Of a DNA stretch of 64,000 nucleotides, positions 42,083 through 50,578 are shown one piece after another. A model generated the notes under the pieces. It saw nothing but the letters and a program-made list of their open reading frames with translations. It was not told the origin of the DNA and did no database searches. The position numbers were made by a program, and so were the translations under genes. The DNA comes from Rhodanobacter sp. AS-Z3. GTDB lineage: Bacteria > Pseudomonadota > Gammaproteobacteria > Xanthomonadales > Rhodanobacteraceae. How positions within the stretch are numbered: position 1 is the first letter of the stretch; each line of letters starts with the position of its first letter. The stretch lies in NCBI RefSeq assembly GCF_029224025.1, contig NZ_CP119392.1, positions 1,759,001 to 1,823,000 of the forward strand, in the 5' to 3' direction.

Positions 42083-42789
42083 GCGCGTGGCTCCGTTTCG
42101 CCGTGACGCAGATGTGCCGGCGGCGCGGGCAAGGTCTCCGGCGCCACCGCGCCACCGGAAATGATGAAGGCCATCGCCTGATCCATGGTCCAGTCGGTCG
42201 GCGTCAACTCGTCCACCGGCACCAGTTCCAGATAACCACCCGTGGGGTTGGGCGTGGTCGGGATATAGACGGCCGCCATCTCGCGACCGGTACCTTCCTC
42301 CACCATCACCCGCGTGACAAAGCCCACTACCTTCATGCCGCGCCGTGGGAAGTCGATCAGCACCACGCGCTGCATCCCGCTGGGCTTGTTCTGCAGCACC
42401 GCCATCAATTTCTTGGTGCCACCGTAAATCGTCTGCACCAGTGGAATGCGCGCCAGCAAGCCATCGAACGCGCTGAGAAAACGCTGGCCGATCACCCGGT
42501 TCGCAATAAAGCCAAGCAGGTACAGCGCCACCAACGTGATCAACAACGCCAGAATGAAGTTCAGCCACTCCATCTTCAGCGATTCAGCGGCGTGCGGTGC
42601 CACCAGCGCCAGCGTGTTGAGAAACCCTGCCACCAGCGGCGCACCGATGCCGGCCAGCATGCCGAGGATGAATTTGAACACCAGCCAGGTCACCCACAAC
42701 GGGATGAAGGTAAGCAGGCCGGTGAGCAGGTAGCGTTTGACGCGAAACGGGCGCATGGGAAATCCGGAGCTGTCGGGGGTTTGCGTCAT
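42079..42789 (-). CDS. DUF502 family membrane protein
   Basis: 236 residues. Two membrane helices, LLTGLLTFIPLWVTWLVFKF (about 21-40) and FILALLITLVALYLLGFIAN (about 78-97), then a soluble part with VQTIYGGTKKLM and VVLIDFPRRGMKVVGFVT, the DUF502 signature. The function of the family is unknown. The C-terminus is Ala/Pro-rich. It is co-transcribed with the M14 peptidase (ATGA overlap). Confidence 0.85.
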   Translation of the reverse strand: MTQTPDSSGFPMRPFRVKRYLLTGLLTFIPLWVTWLVFKFILGMLAGIGAPLVAGFLNTLALVAPHAAESLKMEWLNFILALLITLVALYLLGFIANRVIGQRFLSAFDGLLARIPLVQTIYGGTKKLMAVLQNKPSGMQRVVLIDFPRRGMKVVGFVTRVMVEEGTGREMAAVYIPTTPNPTGGYLELVPVDELTPTDWTMDQAMAFIISGGAVAPETLPAPPAHLRHGETEPRA

Positions 42790-43186
42790 TGTAGGTCAGG
42801 GCAGAGCTCACGCGTCGCGCGTTGTCTGGCTGGTGCTTTGCGCCTTCCATCGTTCGTCAGCGCCATCACGGCGCTGCCGCCGTTCGCTCGTTTCAACATG
42901 CACTTTTTGCCGCGACCTGCCGAGCTACCGTCAAATGACGCGGAGTCGTCACGCAGACAGAACGTCGGGCTGTTGCGCCCAGGGAGTAGCTGACAACGCG
43001 CGTTCCGCTGGTTTGGGTTGCGTCGCACCCAAGCGGAGTAACAGGCCGCAGTTCCTTCTTCGCACTTGGCGGAGGAAGGTGGCAGCTCGCCTTTCCCTGG
43101 CAAGCGATACCGTCGCATTCGACCGGGCTGCATGCCTGTGCCGGCACGAGAGGCGAGTCCCATCGTGCACAAACGATCGCGTGCGG
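42790..43186. other. Intergenic gap, no supported gene
   Basis: About 400 bp between the DUF502 start and the end of the large hybrid kinase. Open frames on either strand are short, Arg/Ser-rich and without motifs. No hairpin with a clear T run was found. Confidence 0.5.
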
Positions 43187-46100
43187 TCAGGAAACCGGCG
43201 GCGGCAGGGCGGCATCCTCGGTCGACGCAGCCACCGCCAGCCGCGCCAGCGCCGGGATGGATGTTGAACCCGTCCGTTTCATGATTTGGGCACGGTGGTT
43301 TTCCACCGTACGCTGGCTGATCCCCAGATCCACGGCAATGTTTTTGCTGGGCTGACCGGTCAGCACCAGATCCATGATCTGCTTCTGCCGGGGTGTGAGG
43401 TCGGCGATATGGTCGAACGCGGCATGTTGCCATGCGGCCAGTTTGTTGGCGTCGCGGGTGTGATCCATCGCTCGCGCAATGCTCTCGAGCAGGTCAGTAC
43501 GTTCGAATGGCTTCTGAATGAAGTCGGTTGCCCCGGCTTTCATGGCATCGACGGCAAGGGATATGTCGCTGCTTCCGGTAATCACGATCGTCGGCACCTT
43601 GTTGCCGAGGTCACGCAGGTGCCTTAGCAAGGCAATGCCTTTCATGCCGGGAAAATTGGCATCAACCAGCAGGCAGCACCCAAGGCCGGGTTTATAGGCA
43701 TCCAGAAAGGCTTCACATGACGGGAAGTCCTTCACCAGGTGTCCAGCGGCTTCCAGTACCTCGCGCAATGTTTTGCGCACTACGCCATCGTCGTCGACAA
43801 CGTAGATGAGGCTCGGGCCGGAAGGTTCGTCGCTTTCAATGTCGGTCAGGTTGCTGTCCACGCGGCGCAGGGTTGACCTCGGCTGCGCTGACGCCAGCAG
43901 GCGCTGAATCACGTAGGTAACCTCTTTCAGCTTGGCTGGCTTGTTCAATTGCGTGCAGTGTGCCAACGCAACCTCGCGCGAGGTCCGGGTGGAGATGTCA
44001 CCGGTAAGCACGATGGCCGGTATGTCGCGGCCAAGCTTTTCGCGCAGCTTGATGATGAGCTGCAATCCCGTCATTCCGCGGGGCAGGTTGTGATCAGTGA
44101 GGATCAGATCCGGCTGCACGCCGCCCTTGGCAATCCAGTCCAACGCAGCGATGCCATCGGCTGCGAGTGCCACCTGATGCCCGCGGCCCTTGAGAATGGA
44201 GCCCAGCAGTTCGAGCAAATCGGGTTCGTCCTCGACCACCAGAATCATGCCCGTGTGCCGGGCCGCATTGCCATTGGCATCGAGTGCCGAAGCACCCTTC
44301 AGAGGGAGCATTCCCGCGTTTTCCAGCGGCGCCAGTGCTACGTCAATAGCGAACATCGAGCCCTTGCCGACCACGGACCGCACGCGAATCTCATGGCCGA
44401 GCAGGTTGCCAAGGCGTTGCACGATCGACAGTCCCAGGCCCTGGCCACGGGAGCGTTCGCGCGCCGGATTGTCCAGTTGATGGAACTCCTCGAAAATGGG
44501 CTGCAACTGCTCGGGCGGAATACCCGGACCGGTGTCCCAGATCTGGATGCTCAGCCAGCCCTTGTGTCGGCGACAACCGAAAAGTATGCGTCCCTGCCTG
44601 GTGTACTTGAGCGCGTTGGCAAGCAGATTGCGGATCATCTGCTCAAGCAGCCTGGGATCGCTTTGGATGGCCAGGTGGCATGGCACCACGTGCAGGGTGA
44701 GCCCCTGCGAGGAGGCGTGATAGTTGAACTCGTCGCCCAACCGTTCCATGAGGTCGACGAGCGGGAAGCTGACAGCATGCGGCTGCACCTGGCCGGATTC
44801 GATCTCGTTGATGTCGAGCAAGGCGTTGAGCATGCCGGACATCGCCCTGAGGGCGTCACCGATACGGCCGGTCAGCTTGCGCTGCTGCGCGTCTTCGACG
44901 GTGTTCAGCAAAAGACCTTGCAGGAGTTTCAGCGTTTGCAGCGGTTGGCGCAGATCATGGCTTGCCGCGGCCAGGAAGCGCGATTTCGCAGCGTTGGCCG
45001 ATTCGGCTTCCTGCTTGGCCGCGACCAGCGACTGTTCGCCATGTCTCTGCTGGGTGATGTCGGTAAACGTTATTACGACACCTTCGACGCCGTTGTTGTC
45101 AGTGCGATAGGGAAGAATTCGCCGCACAAAAAACACGCCGCTGCGCGATTCAATTTCGCGCTCGATCGGAACCAGCTTGTGCAGAACCGTGCGCGCATCG
45201 GCGAGCAGTTCCCCATCGGTCGCCAGCGAACGCAGATCCGCCAGGGGCCGGCCGATGTCGCCAGGGATGACGCTGAAAAGTGCCTTGGTCGCGGGAGTGT
45301 AGAGGCGGATCTTCAGCTCGGTATCGAGGAAAATCGTGGCTACGTCCGTGCTGTTGAGCACGTTCTGCAAATCGTTGGATGTCGTGCGCTGGTGTTCCAG
45401 GGTTTCCTGCAGCTGCCCGTTCAGCGCGGTCAGTTCTTCGTTCAGTGATTGCAGCTCCTCTTTGGAGGTGAGCAATTCCTCATTGGTGGACTGGCTCTCT
45501 TCGTTGACCGAAAGCGCCTCCTCGTTGATGGCCTTCTGCTCTTCGCTGGACGCTTCCAGGTCCTGAATCGCGCCCTGCAGTTCCGCACGGGTGGCTTCAA
45601 GTTCGTGTTCAAGCTGGTTGATGCGCGGAGCATCGCCTGGTGTCACTGGCGACTTCGCGCTGACGCCACCAGGCCTCTCGTCGACGAAACAGACCAGCAG
45701 GAAGGTTTCCCCACCGCTCGCCACTTTTCGTACGTCAAGACCGAAAGGCACCAGATTCGTGCCGTGCCCGCTGCTGCAGTTTTCCAGCGTAGCCCGCCCC
45801 GATGGTTGATTGGCCAACTGGATGGCTGAACGTAGCTTGCTGCGCAATCCCGCTGACGCCATCGAGAACAAGTCGTGCGTGGGGTGGCCCGGAGCCACCT
45901 GCAGGTAGCGACCTGTCGGGCCCAGGTGATAGAGACACTCATGCTTCAGGTTGATCAGAACGGCCGCTGGCGCAAAAGCTTCCATCACGCTGCGCCGGCA
46001 AAGCTCTGCCAGGGCCGTCTGACGCAGGTGGCTCTGGCTCGGTGCGGGGCGCGTCCTCGATGGCTCGTCGTCATTCGCACCGAGCAGGAAATTGAGCTCG

Positions 46101-47614
46101 CCCGGATGACTGTGGCCGATACGGCGATAGAGACGTGCCGGCTTGGAGATCACCTCGAATCGAGCGTCGATGTGACCGGCGGTTTCCGAGCTGCCCAGCA
46201 ACAGGACGCCATTGGGCTTGAGCGCAAAGTGGAACAACGCGATGGCCTTGGTCTGCGCATCTGCACCCAGATAGATCAGCAGGTTGCGGCAGGACACCAT
46301 GTCCAGCCGCGAAAACGGCGGGTCACTCAACACGTCCTGCACGGTAAACACCACGGCACCGCGCAGGTCGGGAAGCACCCGATAGCCGTGTTCGTCTTTC
46401 GAGAAAAAGCGCTGCAGTCGCTCTTCCGACACTTCGGCCTTGATGGTTTCCGCATACAGGCCTTCGCGAGCACTGGTTACGGCGTCAGCATCGGCGTCCG
46501 AGGCGAAGATCTGCAGTTTGATATTCTTTTTTTCAGCCTGAATGGCTTCGCGAAACAGTATGGTCAGCGAATAGGCTTCCTCGCCCGTACTGCAACCGGG
46601 AACCCAGATTCGCAGGGGTTGATCGGTTTTGTGCGCCCTGATCATGTCGGGAATGATCGTGGTGGCCAGCGTGTCGAACACATCGGTATCGCGGAAGAAA
46701 CGGGTCACGTTGATCAACAGGTCCTTCGCCAGCAGCTCAGCCTCGTGGCCATCTTTGCGCAGGAGCTGCAGGTATTCATCCATGTGATGGGTTTCGACAC
46801 CTGCAATCAGCATGCGTCGTTCAATACGCCGCTGCAGCGTGCCCTTTTTGTACAGGCGAAAATCATGTTTGGTCGTTTCGCGCAACAGCTCGATGATCGC
46901 GGTCAGGCTGCCTTCCTCGGGGGCCGCTGCAGCGTCCGATAGCATGCTGCTGCCAGCCGGCAGCCGCTTGCCGTAGCGGGCCAGGACCTCGGGCATCTTG
47001 TCGATCAGCAGTACGTGGTCGACCGCTCCGGTGAGGACAGCATTGCGCGGCATGCCGTCGTAGCCGGCTTCCTTCGGCTCCTGCACCAGCACCAGACCCC
47101 CGTTTTGCTTGATGGTCTTCAGCCCGATGCTGCCGTCAGCACCGGTGCCCGAAAGGACGATGCATACCGCGCAGTCCCGATAAGCTTCACCGAGCGAGTG
47201 CAGCAGAAAATCGAAAGGCAGGCGCCCGCCGTGACGGACCGGCGGCTCCGAGAGGTGCAGGGCGCCGTCATCGACTGCCAGATAAGTACCCGGCGGAATG
47301 ACATAGAAGTGATTGGGCTCGATTTGCATGCCGTTGGCAGCCTGGCATACCGCCATGGCGGTGTGGCTGGCCAGCAGTTCAACCATCATGCTTTCATGGT
47401 TCGGGTCCAGGTGCTGAACCAGGACGAAGGCCATGCCGCTATCCGCCGGCAGCGCGCGCAAAAGCTGCCGTGCCGCATCCAGGCCACCTGCGGATGCGCC
47501 GATACCCACCACAAGAAAGCGGCCGGACAGGGTGCTGGAACGGGCATCGGGAGCGGAGGCCTTGGCGGCTTCTGGCCGGCCCGTTCCCGTCTTGAGTGGA
47601 CGGCTTGCCGACAT
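43187..47614 (-). CDS. CheB-CheR-PAS-histidine kinase-REC-REC-LuxR hybrid protein
   Basis: About 1,475 residues from ATG 47614 (positions below count from a GTG two codons earlier). CheB methylesterase at 35-215, with Ser43 (IGASAGGLD), His70 and Asp162; CheR methyltransferase at 230-500, with VPGCSTGEEAYSLT; a coiled coil at 665-750; a PAS domain at 750-860 (VATIFLDTELKIRLYTP); HisKA with His888 (AASHDLRQPLQTLKLL); HATPase at 985-1100 (NLLANALKYTRQGR, DTGPGIPPEQLQ, GQGLGLSIV); receiver 1 (Asp1176); receiver 2 (Asp1320, KPF near 1370); and a LuxR/FixJ-type helix-turn-helix (LTPRQKQIMDLVLTGQPSKN, GISQRTVENHRAQI). No membrane helix is seen. The chain therefore holds a sensor, a phosphorelay and a DNA-binding output. 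No chemoreceptor gene is near. It is divergent from the acetyltransferase gene. Confidence 0.92.
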   Translation of the reverse strand: MSASRPLKTGTGRPEAAKASAPDARSSTLSGRFLVVGIGASAGGLDAARQLLRALPADSGMAFVLVQHLDPNHESMMVELLASHTAMAVCQAANGMQIEPNHFYVIPPGTYLAVDDGALHLSEPPVRHGGRLPFDFLLHSLGEAYRDCAVCIVLSGTGADGSIGLKTIKQNGGLVLVQEPKEAGYDGMPRNAVLTGAVDHVLLIDKMPEVLARYGKRLPAGSSMLSDAAAAPEEGSLTAIIELLRETTKHDFRLYKKGTLQRRIERRMLIAGVETHHMDEYLQLLRKDGHEAELLAKDLLINVTRFFRDTDVFDTLATTIIPDMIRAHKTDQPLRIWVPGCSTGEEAYSLTILFREAIQAEKKNIKLQIFASDADADAVTSAREGLYAETIKAEVSEERLQRFFSKDEHGYRVLPDLRGAVVFTVQDVLSDPPFSRLDMVSCRNLLIYLGADAQTKAIALFHFALKPNGVLLLGSSETAGHIDARFEVISKPARLYRRIGHSHPGELNFLLGANDDEPSRTRPAPSQSHLRQTALAELCRRSVMEAFAPAAVLINLKHECLYHLGPTGRYLQVAPGHPTHDLFSMASAGLRSKLRSAIQLANQPSGRATLENCSSGHGTNLVPFGLDVRKVASGGETFLLVCFVDERPGGVSAKSPVTPGDAPRINQLEHELEATRAELQGAIQDLEASSEEQKAINEEALSVNEESQSTNEELLTSKEELQSLNEELTALNGQLQETLEHQRTTSNDLQNVLNSTDVATIFLDTELKIRLYTPATKALFSVIPGDIGRPLADLRSLATDGELLADARTVLHKLVPIEREIESRSGVFFVRRILPYRTDNNGVEGVVITFTDITQQRHGEQSLVAAKQEAESANAAKSRFLAAASHDLRQPLQTLKLLQGLLLNTVEDAQQRKLTGRIGDALRAMSGMLNALLDINEIESGQVQPHAVSFPLVDLMERLGDEFNYHASSQGLTLHVVPCHLAIQSDPRLLEQMIRNLLANALKYTRQGRILFGCRRHKGWLSIQIWDTGPGIPPEQLQPIFEEFHQLDNPARERSRGQGLGLSIVQRLGNLLGHEIRVRSVVGKGSMFAIDVALAPLENAGMLPLKGASALDANGNAARHTGMILVVEDEPDLLELLGSILKGRGHQVALAADGIAALDWIAKGGVQPDLILTDHNLPRGMTGLQLIIKLREKLGRDIPAIVLTGDISTRTSREVALAHCTQLNKPAKLKEVTYVIQRLLASAQPRSTLRRVDSNLTDIESDEPSGPSLIYVVDDDGVVRKTLREVLEAAGHLVKDFPSCEAFLDAYKPGLGCCLLVDANFPGMKGIALLRHLRDLGNKVPTIVITGSSDISLAVDAMKAGATDFIQKPFERTDLLESIARAMDHTRDANKLAAWQHAAFDHIADLTPRQKQIMDLVLTGQPSKNIAVDLGISQRTVENHRAQIMKRTGSTSIPALARLAVAASTEDAALPPPVS

Positions 47615-47937
47615 GATCACTTCTCTGGAAGGCGTTCCGAAGAGGAACTCGCTTGGACTCTACTCCGCTTGTTGTAATGCGGTGTGCAGGGCGTGAAGAA
47701 CACGGGCACCGGCCGTCACACATCAAGCGGCGGTGCGAAAATTCCTGCGGAGCCGGGTGGTCTCTGTTCCAACTGTTGACGCCGGTGGTGCTTCAGTTCC
47801 GACCTTTGAGGCCGTGCTGCGACCGCCGCCAGAGCATGAGTAGTTTCCGAGCCTTTTGCGCTGCCGTCAGGACGGCTAGCGTGGACAGTGGGCGCGTTTG
47901 ACGGTCCATCCTGTTGCGCAACGTTGCGGAGACACCC
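47615..47937. other. Divergent intergenic region
   Basis: 323 bp between the hybrid kinase (minus) and the GNAT gene (plus). Promoters for both must lie here. A TTGGAC-17-TAATGC arrangement is present near 47650-47680, but it is too weak to call. No gene and no clear operator were found. Confidence 0.4.
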
Positions 47938-48510
47938 ATGCAAATGCCACAGATTCAGGTTGAAACGAAGTTGACCCGGCATGCTCCTGATCCCGCAAAG
48001 TCGGACCACTGGATCGACAAGTTGAGTGACGGCACCCGCGTACTGGTCCGGCCCATCCGTGCGGAAGATCGCCAGCTTGAAACTGACTTCATCATGGCGT
48101 TGTCGCCCGAGTCCAGGCGCTTCCGCTTTCTGGGTGATTTCAAGCGGCCCAGTGAAGCGCTGCTGGATCAGTTGCTGGATATCGATGATTCGCGAAAAGT
48201 GGCTTTCGTTGCGCTCGTTCACGACGACGGTCATCTGCGCGAAATTGGTGTAAGCCGGTTCGCGGCAGAGCCCGATGGCCAGCGCTGCGAGTGCGCGATC
48301 ACCATTTCTGACGAATGGAACCATCGCGGCTTGGGTGTGACCCTCATGAAGCATCTGATCAGCGTGGCGCGCGAGAAGGGTTTCGCACAGCTTTTTTCGA
48401 TCGACAGCGCGGTCAACCTGCCCATGCGGGATCTGGCAAAAGAGCTGGGCTTTAGCCATCACGCCGTCGCCGACGATGCCACGTTGGTCAGGTACGAACT
48501 CGATTTGTAA
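47938..48510 (+). CDS. GNAT N-acetyltransferase
   Basis: 190 residues. It has GTRVLVRPIRAEDRQLETDF at the start of the fold, the acetyl-CoA motif in ITISDEWNHRGLGVTLMKHL (RGLG), and SIDSAVNLPMRDLAKELGF near the end. The substrate is not predictable, though this protein-acetyltransferase-like form often modifies metabolic enzymes such as acyl-CoA synthetases. That would suit the acetyl-phosphate/acetate genes downstream; the link is inference. The ATG at 47938 follows GGAGA. Confidence 0.85.
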   Translation: MQMPQIQVETKLTRHAPDPAKSDHWIDKLSDGTRVLVRPIRAEDRQLETDFIMALSPESRRFRFLGDFKRPSEALLDQLLDIDDSRKVAFVALVHDDGHLREIGVSRFAAEPDGQRCECAITISDEWNHRGLGVTLMKHLISVAREKGFAQLFSIDSAVNLPMRDLAKELGFSHHAVADDATLVRYELDL

Positions 48511-48659
48511 TCAGCCACTATCTCAGCGTTATCCATCACGCGAACGTGCGGTGTCCGCGCCGGCGCAAGGTCGCCAACACGCAACGCCTCACATCGCCTG
48601 CATCGCGGGTTCTTTCGTCCCGAAAAAGTCATGGATCATCCACGTCATCTGAAACGCCC

Positions 48660-49064
48660 ATGCTGAAAGCCCTTTTCGCCAGCCAGTCTATGGGTGCCGA
48701 TGCGTCACGCGTGGCGGCGATGGCGGTCGCAATGTGGAAAAACGTCGGTATCGCACTGGCGCCGATCATTGGCCGGACGGGTGTCGATGCGCTGTTCACA
48801 CGCAGCATCCACATGACGCGCGCAGCGCATCCCTGCCTGGCGATCATTGCGGAAGACAACACGCAAGGTGACATTCTTGCCGCCTTGCAGGCCGTGCTTG
48901 TGCAGCAGCCAGATACCACAGCGGTCGCGGCGAATATCGCCCTGCTGCAGAACTTCGAGGATCTGCTCGGTTCGCTGATCGGCTTGTCGCTCACCAAGCG
49001 GCTGCTTCGCCCCGTATGGGACAAACCTTCAAGCGGCCAAACCGAGCAGGACGCCACCCTATGA
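48660..49064 (+). CDS. Conserved-looking small protein upstream of the KaiC-like gene
   Basis: 134 residues from ATG 48660 (MLKALFASQSMGADASRVAA). No known domain is recognised. It is Ala-rich, alternating helical segments (AAMAVAMWKNVGIALAPIIG, LAALQAVLVQQPDTTAVAAN), and ends in a charged tail. The stop shares ATGA with the KaiC-like start, so it is co-translated with that ATPase and probably works with it, for example as an adaptor in place of KaiB. Confidence 0.6.
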   Translation: MLKALFASQSMGADASRVAAMAVAMWKNVGIALAPIIGRTGVDALFTRSIHMTRAAHPCLAIIAEDNTQGDILAALQAVLVQQPDTTAVAANIALLQNFEDLLGSLIGLSLTKRLLRPVWDKPSSGQTEQDATL

Positions 49065-50554
49065 GCAACGCAAAAGCCACCATTCACCGCATGCAGACCG
49101 GCATACCCGGGCTCGATGAGGTACTCGGCGGCGGGTTGCCGGAGTTTTCGTTCAACGTGATCGCCGGGCCGCCCGGATGCGGCAAAACCACGCTCGCACA
49201 TCAGATGATGTTCGCGCTGGCGACGCCCGAACGTCCGGCGTTGTACTTCACGGTGCTGGGCGAATCACCGTTGAAGATGCTGCGTTACCAGCAGCAGTTC
49301 GAATTCTTCGACAACGAGAAGGTCAACCGTTCGATCCACTACATCAACCTTGCCGACGACATGCTCACGGGTGATCTGGGTCGGGTGCTGGCTAGAATCA
49401 TCGCCGAGGTGGAGGCGTTCGCGCCATCGCTGGTGTTCGTCGATTCCTTTCGCTCGGTGATCCTGGCCGGTCAAGGCCATGACGATGGCAACGGCTTCAT
49501 CAGCCTGCAGCAGTTCGTGCAACAACTGGGCATATTGATGACCAGCTGGCAGGCCACGACCTTCCTGATCGGCGAATACTTCAGCGATAGCGAACCCAGC
49601 CCGGTGTTCACGGTGGCGGACGGGCTGATCAGCCTGCAGCAAAGCGCGCAGCGCAATTCGATGGTGCGCAAGCTGGAGATCACCAAGATGCGCGGTCAGC
49701 CGAGCTTGCCGGGCCTGCATACATTTCGCATTGATGACTCCGGAGTTCAGGTATTTGCGCCGCCGAAGGTGACAGCAACTACCGCATACAGTCCGGCGTT
49801 GCCGATCACGGCCAGGCTCTCCATGGGTGTACCTGGACTGGACGAGATGATGTGCGGTGGGCTGCCGCGCGGGTTCTCCCTGCTGGTGGCGGGTCCTTCG
49901 GGGTCGGGCAAGAGCATTCTGGCGGGGGAGTTTCTGGTCGAGGGTGCGCGCCTTGGCGAGACGGGCGTTATCGCTGCCTTCGAACAGCGACCCACCCAGT
50001 CGCGCGGCCGCCGGATTGCCGAGCTGATCGAGAGTGGTCGCATTGGCGTGGTGGATACCCGCGCATCGACCTTGTCGGTGGATGAAGTTGCCACGCTGCT
50101 GATCGCGGAAATAGCCCGCCTCAAGGCGACCCGGGTGGTCATCGACTCGTTGTCTGGCTTCGAACTCGCGCTGGCGCCGACCTTCCGCGAGGACTTCCGT
50201 GAATCGCTATCGCGCATGGTATCGGCGCTGGCGACCACCGGCGTCACCGTGTTGATGACCTCCGAACTGGAAGACCGCTATACCGAGTTGCGCTTCAGTC
50301 CTTACGGCACGGCCTTCCTCACCGACGCCATCATCGTGCAGCGTTACATCGAGATGGAAGGCCGGTTACGGCGCATGATGGCGGTGGTGAAGATCCGTGC
50401 CAGCAACCATTCGACCGAACTGCGTCTGTTCCACATCGATGATGACGGCATCAAGATCGGTCAACCGTTAGCCGGCTATGAGGGGTTGTTGAGCGGTAGC
50501 CCCACTCACAGCCAGTCCAGTGCGCAGTACTCGAAGGGGTTGGGTGATGGATAA
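49061..50554 (+). CDS. KaiC-like double RecA ATPase
   Basis: 497 residues with two RecA-type halves. CI: GIPGLDEVLGGGLPEFSF, Walker A AGPPGCGKTT (35-44), and SLVFVDSFRSVIL (Walker B). CII: GVPGLDEMMCGGLPRGFS, AGPSGSGKSILAGEF and VVIDSLSGFELAL. By hand alignment, the CII autophosphorylation pair of cyanobacterial KaiC (Ser431/Thr432) is Ala-Phe here, in PYGTAFLTDAIIV, so the clock-type phosphorylation cycle should not operate. The Glu-Glu catalytic pairs are also reduced (TVLGESP, FEQRP). No KaiA or KaiB is present. It is encoded between the small protein (overlapping) and a GGDEF/kinase protein 24 bp downstream, which suggests signalling. Confidence 0.88.
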   Translation: MSNAKATIHRMQTGIPGLDEVLGGGLPEFSFNVIAGPPGCGKTTLAHQMMFALATPERPALYFTVLGESPLKMLRYQQQFEFFDNEKVNRSIHYINLADDMLTGDLGRVLARIIAEVEAFAPSLVFVDSFRSVILAGQGHDDGNGFISLQQFVQQLGILMTSWQATTFLIGEYFSDSEPSPVFTVADGLISLQQSAQRNSMVRKLEITKMRGQPSLPGLHTFRIDDSGVQVFAPPKVTATTAYSPALPITARLSMGVPGLDEMMCGGLPRGFSLLVAGPSGSGKSILAGEFLVEGARLGETGVIAAFEQRPTQSRGRRIAELIESGRIGVVDTRASTLSVDEVATLLIAEIARLKATRVVIDSLSGFELALAPTFREDFRESLSRMVSALATTGVTVLMTSELEDRYTELRFSPYGTAFLTDAIIVQRYIEMEGRLRRMMAVVKIRASNHSTELRLFHIDDDGIKIGQPLAGYEGLLSGSPTHSQSSAQYSKGLGDG

Positions 50555-50578
50555 CCTATTTGACACCGGTGGCTGGTC

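Noticed and set aside
42083..42568. N-terminal extension of the M14 peptidase frame
   Set aside because: The extension overlaps DUF502 in another frame, has no signal peptide and is Arg/Gly-rich; the ATG at 42082 gives a proper signal peptide and an ATGA overlap.
42786..43433. Minus-strand open frame downstream of the hybrid kinase
   Set aside because: Partly antisense-frame shadow of the kinase end, no motif, no ribosome site.
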